Below, piece after piece: positions 42,367 to 51,999 of a DNA stretch of 64,000 bases (positions are counted from its first letter, which is position 1; each line of letters begins with the position of its first letter). The notes beneath the pieces were generated by a model. That model searched no databases. It had not been told where the DNA came from and saw nothing but the letters and a program-made list of their open reading frames with translations. The stretch comes from Paracoccaceae bacterium (GTDB lineage: Bacteria > Pseudomonadota > Alphaproteobacteria > Rhodobacterales > Rhodobacteraceae). The translations under genes were made by a program, and so were the position numbers. The stretch lies in assembly GCA_020425085.1 (NCBI GenBank), contig JAGQRW010000001.1, positions 124,001-188,000 on the forward strand. The letters are read 5' to 3'.

Positions 42367-44625
42367 ATGAAAAATCTTCCTTCCAAAGCAGACCTGATCC
42401 GTTGGGTCGAGGACAATCCACAGAAATCCGGCAAGCGCGATATTGCCAAGGCGTTTGGCATCAAGGGCAGTTCGCGCATTGATCTGAACGAGTTGCTGGG
42501 CGAATTGGCACGGGATGGCAGCATCGCGCCTGAACCGGACCGCCGTCGCAAATCGGCACATCTGCCGCCTGTGGCGGTTCTGCGGGTCATCGGGCCGGAT
42601 TCTGAAGGTGATCTGGTAGCCGAACCGCTTGATTTCGCAGGTAAGGGGGATACGCCGAAAATTGTGATCCTGCCCAAGCGCGGCGAGGCGGCAGTTGGTG
42701 CCGGTGACCAGATTCTGACCAAGATTACCCCATTGAAGGATCAGAAATATCCCTATGAGGGCCGGATCATCCGCAAGCTTGGATCAGGGCCGACGCAGAT
42801 TCTGGGGCTGTATCGCCAAGGCACCGAAGGCGGGCGGATTGTGGCCATCGACAAGAAATCCGACCGCGAATGGCGAGTACCTGACGGCGAGGTCAACGGC
42901 GCAAAAGATGGCGAGTTGGTCAATGCCAGCCTGATCGGAACCAAGCGGCAATATGGGCTGCCACAAGCGCGGATAACCGAGGTTCTGGGCGATCCGATGG
43001 CACCGAAATCCGTCTCGTTATATGCCATTCACACGCATGGGATACCGGATGTTTTTCCCGATGAGGTGATCCTTGAAGCGGAATCGGCCAAGCCGGTTCG
43101 TCTTGGCAAGCGCGAAGATTTGCGCGACCTGCCGTTGATCACCATTGATCCGGTTGACGCCCGCGACCGCGATGATGCAGTCTATGCCCATGCCGATGAC
43201 GATGTGGCCAACGAGGGTGGGCATGTGGTCTGGGTGGCGATTGCCGATGTTGCGCATTATGTGACGCCGGGATCGCGGCTGGACCGCGAGGCGCGGTTGC
43301 GTGGCAATTCCACCTATTTTCCCGACCGGGTGGTGCCGATGCTGCCGGATGCCTTGTCGGGCGATCTTTGCAGTCTGCACGAAGGCATTGACCGCGCCTG
43401 TCTGGCGGTCAGGATGGTATTAAACCGTGCCGGGCGCAAGATCAGCCACCGTTTTACGCGCGGCTTGATGAATTCACGCGCATCGCTGAATTACATGCAG
43501 GTGCAGACGGCCAAGGATGGCAAGCCAGACGAAGTAACCGAACCCTTGCTGGCAACGGTAATTGCGCCGCTTTATGCCGCCTTTGACGCTGCCATGAAGG
43601 AAAGAAACAACCGCCAGCCCTTACATCTTGATCTGCCAGAGCGGCGGATTGAGCTGTCATCGGAAGGTCATGTCACCTCGGTCGCATTTCGTGAACGCTT
43701 TGACGCGCACAAGCTGATCGAGGAATTCATGATTCTGGCCAATGTCAGCGCCGCCGAAACGCTGGAAGGTAAACGCCGGCCGTTTCTTTATCGCGTGCAC
43801 GAAGAACCAAGCCCCGAAAAACTGGACAGTTTGCGCGATATTGCCCATGCCGCCGGGCTGAACCTTGCCAAGGGGCAGGTGCTGAAGCCGCAACACCTCA
43901 ACCGTCTGCTGGATGGGGCGGCGGGTACGGATAATGCCGAGATCATCAACATGTCGGTGCTGCGCTCAATGACTCAGGCCTATTATGCGCCGCATAATTT
44001 CGGGCATTTCGGGCTGAACCTGAAACGCTACGCACATTTCACTTCACCGATCCGCCGCTATGCCGATGTGATCGTGCACCGCGCATTGATCAGCGCGCAT
44101 GGCTGGGGAAAAGATGGACTGTCGCCTGAGGATATCGCACGGCTGGAAGAAACCGGCGAGGTGATCTCGATGGCGGAACGGCGCTCGATGATGGCGGAAC
44201 GGGACACCAATGACCGCTATCTTGCCTCATACCTGGCAGAACGGGTGGGCAACGAGTTTGACGGCAGGATTGCAGGTATCGCGCGTTTCGGCCTGTTCGT
44301 GAAACTGAACGAGACAGGAGCAGATGGATTGGTGCCAATCTCGACGCTGGGGCGGGAATATTTCCACCATGACGCCGATCAGCAGACCTTGACAGGTGAA
44401 AAATCCCGGCTGGTTCTGAAGCTTGGCCAGCCGGTAACGGTGCGACTGGCAGAGGCGGTGCCGATTACTGGCGGGCTGATGTTCGAACTGCTGACGGTGG
44501 ACAATAAACCGATGCCCAGAACCAGCAGCAAGGGCAAGCCGAAAGGATCGGCGCGAAAACTTGGGGCGCATCGCAAAAAGCAAAGCAAACTTCGCAAAGT
44601 GGCAAGACACAGAGCGCCGAAATAA
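42367..44625 (+). CDS. rnr: Ribonuclease R
   Basis: A 752-residue processive 3'-5' exoribonuclease that degrades structured RNA, including rRNA fragments and tmRNA-bound mRNA. An N-terminal winged-helix region (about 1-70) leads to cold-shock domains (about 70-230). The RNB catalytic core follows, with DPVDARDRDDAVYAHADDD (metal-binding Asp cluster). The C-terminal S1 domain (about 630-715) contains GIARFGLFVKLNETGADGLV. A Lys-rich tail (KPKGSARKLGAHRKKQSKLR) follows. No good ribosome binding site precedes the ATG at 42367. Two hairpins and a repeat tail occupy its leader. Confidence 0.95.
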   Translation: MKNLPSKADLIRWVEDNPQKSGKRDIAKAFGIKGSSRIDLNELLGELARDGSIAPEPDRRRKSAHLPPVAVLRVIGPDSEGDLVAEPLDFAGKGDTPKIVILPKRGEAAVGAGDQILTKITPLKDQKYPYEGRIIRKLGSGPTQILGLYRQGTEGGRIVAIDKKSDREWRVPDGEVNGAKDGELVNASLIGTKRQYGLPQARITEVLGDPMAPKSVSLYAIHTHGIPDVFPDEVILEAESAKPVRLGKREDLRDLPLITIDPVDARDRDDAVYAHADDDVANEGGHVVWVAIADVAHYVTPGSRLDREARLRGNSTYFPDRVVPMLPDALSGDLCSLHEGIDRACLAVRMVLNRAGRKISHRFTRGLMNSRASLNYMQVQTAKDGKPDEVTEPLLATVIAPLYAAFDAAMKERNNRQPLHLDLPERRIELSSEGHVTSVAFRERFDAHKLIEEFMILANVSAAETLEGKRRPFLYRVHEEPSPEKLDSLRDIAHAAGLNLAKGQVLKPQHLNRLLDGAAGTDNAEIINMSVLRSMTQAYYAPHNFGHFGLNLKRYAHFTSPIRRYADVIVHRALISAHGWGKDGLSPEDIARLEETGEVISMAERRSMMAERDTNDRYLASYLAERVGNEFDGRIAGIARFGLFVKLNETGADGLVPISTLGREYFHHDADQQTLTGEKSRLVLKLGQPVTVRLAEAVPITGGLMFELLTVDNKPMPRTSSKGKPKGSARKLGAHRKKQSKLRKVARHRAPK

Positions 44626-44727
44626 GACAAGGTTCGGCAGACAGTCGCCGATTCCGCACCGGATGGCTTTTGCTGTGGTGGCAATCAGGCTAGAACATTC
44701 AAAAACCTGCGGGCAGGAGGCGGGCCA

Positions 44728-45993
44728 ATGCTGCGGAAAATGGTGCTTTTTGGGGTAACATCACTGATGGCGCTGGCAATGCCGCTGGCATCACAGGGCA
44801 ATTCCGAGGTTACCGGTATCAAACCCAAACCACGAAATGTGACCGTGCCGATCCAGGTTGCCGCCAGCAATGCGCGGTTCGATCTTTGGGTGCAATCGTT
44901 TCGCGCTCGCGCCCTTGCCCGGGGTATTTCCGCCGATGTCTATGACCGCGCTTTTCGCGGCGTCAAATACAACCCATATGTGGTGGAAAAGGATCGCAAT
45001 CAAAGTGAGTTCACCAAGCAGATTTGGGAATATCTGGATACCGCAACCTCGGAAACGCGGGTGCGCAACGGCAAATCGGCGCTGGCCAAACACCGCGCCC
45101 TGCTGGTCAAGATCGAAAAGACCTATGGCGTCGATTATCAGGTGGTTCTGGCAATATGGGGGCTGGAAAGTGCCTATGGCGCCCAAAAGGGCGATCTGCC
45201 GGTGATCGAAAGCCTGGCAACCCTGGCCTATGACGGTCGAAGGCAGAAATTTTTTGAAAGTCAGTTGATCGCTGCCCTGAAAATCCTTCAGGCCGGGGAT
45301 GTGCAGCCATCGGCGATGAAAGGATCCTGGGCCGGGGCAATGGGGCATACACAGTTCATCCCGACCAGCTATCTTGACTTTGCCCAGGATTTTCGCGGCG
45401 ACGGCAAACGCGATATCTGGGGTAGTGATCCGGCGGATGCCCTGGCATCAACGGCCAATTACCTGAAACGCAGCGGTTGGGTGCATGGCCAGCCCTGGGG
45501 GGTTGAGGTCAAGCTGCCAGCCAGTTTCGATTATTCCCAGTCCAGTGAGCGCGTCAAGAAACCGGTTGCCGACTGGCGGGCGATGGGGATTACCACCATT
45601 GATGGCAAGGAATTGCCGGATCATGGCACCTCATCCATCCTGCTGCCTGCCGGGGCGCAGGGGGCGGCATTTCTGATTTTCAAGAATTTCCAGGTGATCG
45701 AGCGGTATAACACCGCCGATGCCTATATCATCGCGGTTGGCCATCTGGGCGACCGTATCATGGGCAGGCCGGAAATTCAGACGCAGTGGCCGCGAGGCGA
45801 AAAGGCGCTGTCGTTCAAGCAGAAAAAGGTCATGCAGCGGCTTTTGCGCAGACGCGGTATTCAACTTGAAAAGATCGACGGAATTGTCGGGCCGGATACC
45901 ATTGCAGCAATCCGCAGTTTTCAGGCGTCAATCGGGGTTGAACCCGATGGCTTTGCCTCTACCGATCTTTTGCAACAGCTCAGGAAACGCTAG
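44728..45993 (+). CDS. MltB-like lytic murein transglycosylase with a peptidoglycan-binding domain
   Basis: A 421-residue exported enzyme that cleaves the glycan strands of murein to 1,6-anhydro products. It has an N-terminal signal peptide (about 1-24). The SLT_2 catalytic domain (about 50-335) has the Glu in ILWGLESAYGA-like sequence, here AIWGLESAYGAQKG (about E148), and GAMGHTQFIPTSYLDFA. The C-terminal peptidoglycan-binding domain (about 365-421) has GIVGPDTIAAIRSFQ. The ribosome binding site is CAGGAGGCGG. It overlaps the convergent zapE by 14 nt. Confidence 0.93.
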   Translation: MLRKMVLFGVTSLMALAMPLASQGNSEVTGIKPKPRNVTVPIQVAASNARFDLWVQSFRARALARGISADVYDRAFRGVKYNPYVVEKDRNQSEFTKQIWEYLDTATSETRVRNGKSALAKHRALLVKIEKTYGVDYQVVLAIWGLESAYGAQKGDLPVIESLATLAYDGRRQKFFESQLIAALKILQAGDVQPSAMKGSWAGAMGHTQFIPTSYLDFAQDFRGDGKRDIWGSDPADALASTANYLKRSGWVHGQPWGVEVKLPASFDYSQSSERVKKPVADWRAMGITTIDGKELPDHGTSSILLPAGAQGAAFLIFKNFQVIERYNTADAYIIAVGHLGDRIMGRPEIQTQWPRGEKALSFKQKKVMQRLLRRRGIQLEKIDGIVGPDTIAAIRSFQASIGVEPDGFASTDLLQQLRKR

Positions 45994-47083
45994 TTTCCGC
46001 CCCCCATTCAGCCGACTGCATTTCCCGAAGACGCGAAGCGGTACGTTGAAATTCAAACGCACCGGGGCCATCGACATACAGCATCTCTGGCTCGGCCTCT
46101 GCCGAGCAGATCAGTTGGGTTTTCGCCTCATATAGCGTGTCGATCAGGGTGATGAATCGCTTGGCCTCATTATTCCTGGCGCGCGACAGGCGCGGGATGT
46201 TGTCAACCAAAAGCACCCGAACGGCATCGGCAATGGCCAGATAATCCGCCGGACCCAGCGGTTTGGCGCAAAGATCGGCAAATCCGACTCGCGCCACGCC
46301 GTTGTGAAAGCAAGGCAAGACAACATTGCGCCCTTTTACATGCAGGGTCAGCGGCGCGCCCTGATGTTCGGCCAAATCCAACCAGATACGCGCCATTTCG
46401 GTATCCGCCGCCTTGCCTGTCGGGCTGAACCAGGTCTGCTGCCCCCTCAGCTTGTCCTGACGATAGTCAAATGCGCTCAGAAGGTGGTGAACCTGCAACC
46501 TTTGTTTGATCAGGTCGATGAATGGCAGAAACAACTGCCGGTTCAACCCGTCCTTATAAAGATCGTCGGGCGCGCGGTTCGAGGTGGTAACAATGGAACT
46601 TCCTGCACTCAGCAACTGTTCAAACAACCGGCCGATGATCATCGCATCGGTAATGTCGGTGATCTGCATTTCGTCAAAACAAAGCAGCCGCGCCTCGGCG
46701 GCGATACCTGCGGCAACCACGGCAATCGGATCGTCGATTTCGGTCTGGCGTACCTGATACATCGCTTCATGCACTTCCTGCATGAAGGCGTGGAAATGCA
46801 CCCGGCGTTTTCGCCTGATGTCTGTGGCGGAAAAAAACAGGTCCATCAGCATCGACTTGCCCGTACCGACGCTGCCCCAAAGGTAAAGGCCGGGCGGTGG
46901 AGGGGGCGTGCGAAGGCCAAGCAACCCGGCCAGACGCGCACCCCTTGATTCCGAGGTTTGTTCCAGAAACCGGCGGATATGCTCCAGTTTTTCGATCGCC
47001 ACCAACTGCGCCTTGTCCTGGCGCATTTCGCCAGTGGCAACCATCTTGGTATATTGAGTCTTCAAATCCGCTTGCACCATCAT
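45980..47083 (-). CDS. zapE: Cell division ATPase ZapE (AFG1-like)
   Basis: A 367-residue P-loop ATPase. Walker A is GSVGTGKS (about 70-77), Walker B ARLLCFDEMQITDI, and the sensor VTTSNRAPDDLY. Family members (ZapE/AFG1) act at the division ring in E. coli and in mitochondrial quality control in eukaryotes. The length and the PPPPPGLYLWG entry are normal for the family. It converges on the lytic transglycosylase gene and diverges from an MFS gene with 114 nt between. Confidence 0.93.
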   Translation of the reverse strand: MMVQADLKTQYTKMVATGEMRQDKAQLVAIEKLEHIRRFLEQTSESRGARLAGLLGLRTPPPPPGLYLWGSVGTGKSMLMDLFFSATDIRRKRRVHFHAFMQEVHEAMYQVRQTEIDDPIAVVAAGIAAEARLLCFDEMQITDITDAMIIGRLFEQLLSAGSSIVTTSNRAPDDLYKDGLNRQLFLPFIDLIKQRLQVHHLLSAFDYRQDKLRGQQTWFSPTGKAADTEMARIWLDLAEHQGAPLTLHVKGRNVVLPCFHNGVARVGFADLCAKPLGPADYLAIADAVRVLLVDNIPRLSRARNNEAKRFITLIDTLYEAKTQLICSAEAEPEMLYVDGPGAFEFQRTASRLREMQSAEWGAETSVS

Positions 47084-47197
47084 TCCTTTGTCAGGCCGCG
47101 CGGACCATAACCATTCGCAGGTTCAAGATCGACAGGTTTTGCTTTGACCTTGTCGAATTTATTGGTTCAGATAGCGGTTCCATGATCAGGATCGCAA

Positions 47198-48445
47198 ATG
47201 CCAAATTCCCGCAGCAGCCTGTTTTCCCCCATTCTGATCGGCGGCAGCCTGATCATCATGGTCGGTTTCGCCATTCGCGCTTCTTTCGGGGTGTTCCAGA
47301 TCCCGATCGCAACGGAATTCGGCTGGATGCGGGCGGATTTTTCACTGGCGATAGCCATTCAGAACCTTGCCTGGGGTATCGGCCAGCCGATTTTCGGGGC
47401 CATCGCCGAACGGTTCGGCGACAGGCGGGCGATTGTTCTTGGGGCGGTTTTTTATGCCGTGGGGCTGGTTCTTTCCAGTTTTGCGGTAACACCGGGGGCA
47501 CATCAATTTCTGGAGATTCTGGTCGGTTTTGGTATCGCTGGAACCGGGTTTGGGGTGATTCTGGCGGTGGTCGGGCGTACCTCATCGAACGCGAACCGCT
47601 CAATGGCCTTGGGGGTGGCGACGGCAGCCGGTTCCGCCGGGCAGGTGATTGGTGCGCCCACGGCCGAATGGCTGATGACCATGATGTCATGGCAAAGCGT
47701 GTTTCTTCTGTTCGCCGTTGCCATTCTGGCGGTTCTGGCGGCTCTGCCGATGATGCGTATTCCCCCACCAGCACCGCGCGGCGAGATGGAAGAAAGCATG
47801 CGGGAAATTGTCGGGAAAACTCTGGTTGATCCGTCTTATATCCTGATCTTCATCGGCTTTTTTTCCTGCGGTTATCAGCTTGGATTCATTACCGCGCATT
47901 TTCCGGCGATGATAACCGAGATGTGCGGCGCCATTGACCCCAGCGGCACACTGGCATCGCTAGGCGTCAGCACCACCTCGGCCCTCGGGGCAGTGGCCAT
48001 TGCCCTGATCGGCATTGCTAATATTTCCGGCACCATTGCAGCGGGCTGGCTTGGCAATTATTTCAGCCGAAAATACCTGCTCGCAAGCGTTTATCTGGGG
48101 CGGACCATCATTGCCGCCGTCTTTATCCTGATGCCGATCACCCCGGCCAGCGTGGTGCTGTTTTCGCTGGCAATGGGGGCGCTGTGGCTGGCAACGGTGC
48201 CATTGACCAGTGGGCTGGTGGCACATCTTTACGGCGTTCGTTACATGGGAACGCTTTATGGCATCGTATTTTTCAGCCACCAGTTGGGCAGCTTCATGGG
48301 GGTCTGGCTGGGTGGCCAGCTATACGACCTTTACGGAAATTACACCGCCGTGTGGTGGGTCGGCGTCGGTGTTGGCGCGCTGTCGGCCGTTGTGCATCTG
48401 CCGGTGAACGAAACCCCACACCATCTAAGACGCGTGGCTGCCTGA
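47198..48445 (+). CDS. MFS transporter (unassigned substrate)
   Basis: A 415-residue membrane protein with twelve predicted helices. MFS motif A is GAIAERFGDRRAIVLG after helix 2, and a second related loop, WLGNYFSRKYLLAS, lies in the C-terminal half. The N-terminal GFAIRASFGVFQIPIATEFGW is typical of monocarboxylate/oxalate-type porters, but that substrate is only a guess. It is convergent with trhO, 17 nt apart. Confidence 0.88.
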   Translation: MPNSRSSLFSPILIGGSLIIMVGFAIRASFGVFQIPIATEFGWMRADFSLAIAIQNLAWGIGQPIFGAIAERFGDRRAIVLGAVFYAVGLVLSSFAVTPGAHQFLEILVGFGIAGTGFGVILAVVGRTSSNANRSMALGVATAAGSAGQVIGAPTAEWLMTMMSWQSVFLLFAVAILAVLAALPMMRIPPPAPRGEMEESMREIVGKTLVDPSYILIFIGFFSCGYQLGFITAHFPAMITEMCGAIDPSGTLASLGVSTTSALGAVAIALIGIANISGTIAAGWLGNYFSRKYLLASVYLGRTIIAAVFILMPITPASVVLFSLAMGALWLATVPLTSGLVAHLYGVRYMGTLYGIVFFSHQLGSFMGVWLGGQLYDLYGNYTAVWWVGVGVGALSAVVHLPVNETPHHLRRVAA

Positions 48446-48462
48446 TTCAGGCCCTGTCTGAA

Positions 48463-49404
48463 CTAAGTCTCGTCTGACTGCGGTATCGGCTGGCCGATGT
48501 GCTGATGGCCGCGCTTTTCCGCCAACATCACCTGTTTTTGCCGCTCGCGGAAACGCGCACGCCTGGCTTCGTCGATCTGATAAAAACACTGGTGGCAGGA
48601 TACGCCTTGTTCAAATTCCGGCTTTTCCATGTCGGCAGGCAGGATCGGGCGACGGCAGGCATGGCATAGTTGATACGGCCCCTCGGCCAGCCCATGCCCG
48701 ACCGAAACCCGGCTATCGAACACGAAGCATTCACCGTTCCAGCGGCTGTTTTCAGGGAGGACTTCTTCAAGATATTTAAGGATGCCGCCCTTCAGGTGGT
48801 AAACCTCGCTGACCCCTTCGCCCAGCAGGTAGTTGGTGGATTTCTCGCACCTGATGCCGCCGGTACAAAACATCGCCACGCGCTTGTTATGAAACCGGTC
48901 CCGGTTGGCGGCCCACCAGGCCGGAAAGTCACGAAACCTGGCGGTTTCAGGATTGATGGCGCCCTGAAACGTGCCGATGGCCACCTCATAATCGTTGCGG
49001 GTGTCGATCAGAACCACGTCGTCGCTGGCGATCAGATCATTCCAATCCTCAGGCGCGACGTAATTGCCGACACTGGCCAACGGGTCAACTTGTGGCTGGC
49101 CCATGGTCACGATCTCATGCTTGAGGCGCACCTTCATGCGCAAAAACGGCATTTTCGCCGCGTGGCTTTCCTTATGCTCCAGCGCCTGACAGCCTGGCAA
49201 TCCCCGGATATGGTTGATTACGCTATCAATACCTTCGCGATCCCCGGCAATCGTGCCGTTGATCCCCTCGGCCGCCAATAGCAGCGAACCCCGGATATCA
49301 GCCCGGTCACAGGCGGCCTGCAAAGGTTGGCGCAGCGATGCCGGATCGGCAAACCGAGTGAATTGATAAAGGGCTGCAACGATAAATTCTGACATCCGGA
49401 TCAT
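48463..49404 (-). CDS. trhO: tRNA uridine(34) hydroxylase TrhO (rhodanese family)
   Basis: A 313-residue enzyme that hydroxylates uridine 34 of certain tRNAs (5-hydroxyuridine formation). It has an N-terminal acylphosphatase-like domain (about 5-100, LLLAAEGINGTIAG) and a rhodanese domain (about 120-220) with the catalytic cysteine in MFCTGGIRCEKST (about C180). The C-terminal Cys-rich piece (CHACRRPILPADMEKP, GVSCHQC) may bind zinc. ATG at 49404 (AAGGGA nearby) or 49395 (MSEFIVAALYQ) are both possible. Confidence 0.92.
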   Translation of the reverse strand: MIRMSEFIVAALYQFTRFADPASLRQPLQAACDRADIRGSLLLAAEGINGTIAGDREGIDSVINHIRGLPGCQALEHKESHAAKMPFLRMKVRLKHEIVTMGQPQVDPLASVGNYVAPEDWNDLIASDDVVLIDTRNDYEVAIGTFQGAINPETARFRDFPAWWAANRDRFHNKRVAMFCTGGIRCEKSTNYLLGEGVSEVYHLKGGILKYLEEVLPENSRWNGECFVFDSRVSVGHGLAEGPYQLCHACRRPILPADMEKPEFEQGVSCHQCFYQIDEARRARFRERQKQVMLAEKRGHQHIGQPIPQSDET

Positions 49405-49493
49405 TTTCCCTTGAATGCAGGGCGTTCCACAGCATTGACGCCGCCCGGTGCGCTGTCTAGTCCTTGAGGTTCAGGAATTCAAGGAGCGCGTGA

Positions 49494-50102
49494 ATGCCTC
49501 GTTCAGACACGGCATTGATAATGATCGACATTCAGAACGATTTCTGCCCGGGTGGTGCGCTGGCGGTTGATGGCGGCAGTGACATCATTGCGCGGATCAA
49601 CCAGTTGCAAGCCGACTATGCCGTGCAGGTACTGACCCAGGACTGGCACCCAAAGGATCATTCGTCTTTTGCCGAAAACCAGAACGGGGCCGAGGCGTTC
49701 ACCATGATCGACATGCCCTATGGGCCGCAGGTCTTGTGGCCGGTGCATTGCGTGCAGGGCAGCCATGGTGCCGATTTCCATTCAAACCTTCGGACCGACA
49801 GCGCCGACATGATCCTGCGCAAAGGGTTTCGCAGCGCCATCGACAGCTATTCGGCATTTTTCGAAAACGATCACAAGACGCGCACCGGACTTGAGGGGTA
49901 CCTGCGCGAACGCGGGGTGCATGATCTGGTGATGGTCGGCCTCGCCACCGATTTCTGCGTGCGCTATTCGGCGGTGGATGCTGCCAAGCTCGGCTTTCAT
50001 GTGACAGTGCTGGAAGGTGCCTGCCGCGCCATCGACCTTGACGGTTCACTTGTGGCGGCGCGAAAGGACATGCTTGACCACGGCATCAGGCTGGTTGATT
50101 AG
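49494..50102 (+). CDS. pncA: Nicotinamidase
   Basis: A 202-residue hydrolase turning nicotinamide into nicotinate for NAD salvage. The catalytic triad is read as D12 ([11 protein letters not shown]), K110 (ILRKGFRSA) and C155 ([11 protein letters not shown]). The metal-binding D50, H52 (TQDWHPKDH) and H86 (PVHCVQGS) are also present. The ribosome binding site is AAGGAGCG, 6 nt before the ATG. pncB follows after 8 nt, so the two salvage steps are expressed together. Confidence 0.95.
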   Translation: MPRSDTALIMIDIQNDFCPGGALAVDGGSDIIARINQLQADYAVQVLTQDWHPKDHSSFAENQNGAEAFTMIDMPYGPQVLWPVHCVQGSHGADFHSNLRTDSADMILRKGFRSAIDSYSAFFENDHKTRTGLEGYLRERGVHDLVMVGLATDFCVRYSAVDAAKLGFHVTVLEGACRAIDLDGSLVAARKDMLDHGIRLVD

Positions 50103-50110
50103 GAAATCCG

Positions 50111-51400
50111 ATGGATATTGCAAAACGCGTCTATGACCACCAGTGGAAGATTGACCCGATCATTCGTTCCCTGATCGACACCGATTTTTACAAACTTCTG
50201 ATGGCACAGTCGGTTTTTCGCAACCGTCCCGACACCCGGGTGGAATTCAGCCTGATCAACCGTACCAAACGCATCCGTCTGGCCGAACTGATCGACGAGG
50301 GTGAACTGCGCGAACAGTTGGACCACGTGCGATCACTGTCACTGTCGCGCGGCGAAAGCACCTGGCTGCGCGGCAACATGTTTTACGGCAAGCGGGCGAT
50401 GTTCCGCCCGGACTTTATGGCGTGGTTCGAAGGGTTGCGCCTGCCGCCCTATCACCTGGAAAGACGTGACGGCCAATATGAACTAAGTTTTGAAGGCACA
50501 TGGCATGAGGTGATGATGTGGGAGATTCCCGCCCTTGCCATCATCATGGAATTGCGTTCACGCGCCGCGCTGGCACATATGGGCCGGTTTGAATTGCAAG
50601 TGCTTTATGCCCGCGCCCTGACCCGGGTTTGGGAAAAGATCGAACGCCTGCGCCGCATCGAACCCCTGTCGGTGGCCGATTTCGGCACCAGGCGACGGCA
50701 TGGATTCCTTTGGCAGGATCGCTGCGTGCAGGCGATGATCGAAGGGCTTGGAACTAAGTTCACCGGTACCTCAAACTGTCTTATCGCCATGAAGCGTGAG
50801 GTCGAGGCGATCGGAACCAACGCCCATGAATTGCCCATGGTCTATGCAGCACTGGCCGACAACGACACGGAATTGGCACATGCCCCCTACAAGGTGCTTG
50901 CCGACTGGCAGGAGGAACATGAGGGTAACCTGCTGATCATCCTGCCAGACACCTACGGCACCAAGGGATTTCTGGATAACGCGCCCGACTGGCTGGTGAA
51001 CTGGACCGGCATGCGCATTGACAGCGGCGATCCTGCAACCGGTGCCGAAACCGCAATTCGCTGGTGGCAGGACAAGGGACAGGATCCGCGCCACAAGCTG
51101 GTGATCTTTTCCGACGGACTGGACGTCGACAAGATCGAAGAACTTAGTCAACAGTTCAAAGGCCGGGTCAAGGTCGGATTCGGCTGGGGAACCCTTCTGA
51201 CCAACGACTTTCGCGGGTTGGTTCCGGATGCGGGACTCGAACCCTTCTCGCTGGTCTGCAAGGCGGTCAGTGCTGATGGCAAACCGACCGTCAAGCTGTC
51301 AGACAATCCGAACAAGGCGATGGGGCCGAAAGATGAAATCGCCCGTTACAAACGGGTGTTCGACCTCGGCGCGCAAGAGTCACTCGATGTTCTGGTTTAG
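50111..51400 (+). CDS. pncB: Nicotinate phosphoribosyltransferase
   Basis: A 429-residue enzyme joining nicotinate to PRPP with ATP hydrolysis, giving nicotinate mononucleotide. Signatures are [18 protein letters not shown], the catalytic region [12 protein letters not shown], and [17 protein letters not shown] near the phosphate site. Length is close to normal, but the last 18 nt (residues LDVLV and the stop) coincide with the end of an IS3-type transposase remnant on the other strand. The natural C-terminus may therefore have been replaced by insertion-sequence DNA. It is co-transcribed with pncA. Confidence 0.95.
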   Translation: MDIAKRVYDHQWKIDPIIRSLIDTDFYKLLMAQSVFRNRPDTRVEFSLINRTKRIRLAELIDEGELREQLDHVRSLSLSRGESTWLRGNMFYGKRAMFRPDFMAWFEGLRLPPYHLERRDGQYELSFEGTWHEVMMWEIPALAIIMELRSRAALAHMGRFELQVLYARALTRVWEKIERLRRIEPLSVADFGTRRRHGFLWQDRCVQAMIEGLGTKFTGTSNCLIAMKREVEAIGTNAHELPMVYAALADNDTELAHAPYKVLADWQEEHEGNLLIILPDTYGTKGFLDNAPDWLVNWTGMRIDSGDPATGAETAIRWWQDKGQDPRHKLVIFSDGLDVDKIEELSQQFKGRVKVGFGWGTLLTNDFRGLVPDAGLEPFSLVCKAVSADGKPTVKLSDNPNKAMGPKDEIARYKRVFDLGAQESLDVLV

Positions 51401-51484
51401 ACGGCGGGTGAAGCGTTCTGCAGGCAACGGCAGACCAACCTTGATGCGCCGCCCCTCGCGGTTGAAAGCATCCAGCGCATATAA
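51383..51484 (-). mobile_element. IS3-family transposase (OrfB) remnant
   Basis: The last 34 residues of a minus-strand frame read ALDAFNREGRRIKVGLPLPA and then [12 protein letters not shown] before a stop. This matches, from memory, the IS3 OrfB stretch with DDFNREGLxIEVDFSLPAER and a downstream DQIIEWRG. Where the family continues with Trp (TGG), this copy has TGA. No other part of the transposase and no terminal inverted repeats are visible, so it is a dead fragment. It overlaps pncB by 18 nt. Confidence 0.65.
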
Positions 51485-51999
51485 CAGCCGTGACCTGCAA
51501 CGGTTTTTTTCAACAATTTGAACTGGTGTCCGACCATCAAAAGGACGGACGGATGAAACGGACAAGATATTTAGAAGAAAAGTCCTGCGGCTATTGTGGG
51601 ACATAAAGCGGTGCGAATGTGCTGATCTGAATGATAAACACTGGATATCTGAAGGCTTCTGCCATGCTTGGAAGGTCAAATACTCCGGCATGAAAGCCTC
51701 CGATGCCAGGCAGCTTTAGGCACCATAAGACAAGAATTCCAACGCTCGATGAACGCGTTCTCGAAGGTTTGCCAATGCAGCTTCGGAACATTCAGGCTTA
51801 CCCTGCCCGCTTTGGTATCCAGCGATCTTCGGCAAGAGCCCGCCTGCTTGTCTTTGCGGCCCACGCTGCACTTCTGCTGTCGAAACGGAAAAACCGGCGT
51901 TTTCGCCCGATTGGCCACTTAAGCTTGCATAGCGGCCATTTCGGCCCGGCCAATGGCCAATCATCAAAAGTCAGATAAATGGTGAATCAACGCTGCACT
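51401..51999. other. Gene-poor stretch made of insertion-sequence debris
   Basis: About 600 nt separate pncB from nrdJ. It contains the IS3-type remnant at the left and a possible IS256-type fragment at 51739-51828, both on the minus strand. Frames elsewhere in it are short and lack ribosome binding sites. Its GC content is lower than that of the neighbouring genes by eye. I see no tRNA, terminator hairpin of note or complete transposase. Confidence 0.55.
51739..51828 (-). mobile_element. Possible IS256-type transposase fragment
   Basis: A minus-strand frame contains RRSLDTKAGRVSLNVPKLHW, then QTFENAFIERW. From memory this resembles the IS256-family stretch WDTRAGTxELxIPKL..GxYFPxFLE. Only about 30 residues match and the frame around them is not recognisable, so this is a decayed piece at best. 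The match is weaker than for the IS3 fragment. Confidence 0.4.
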
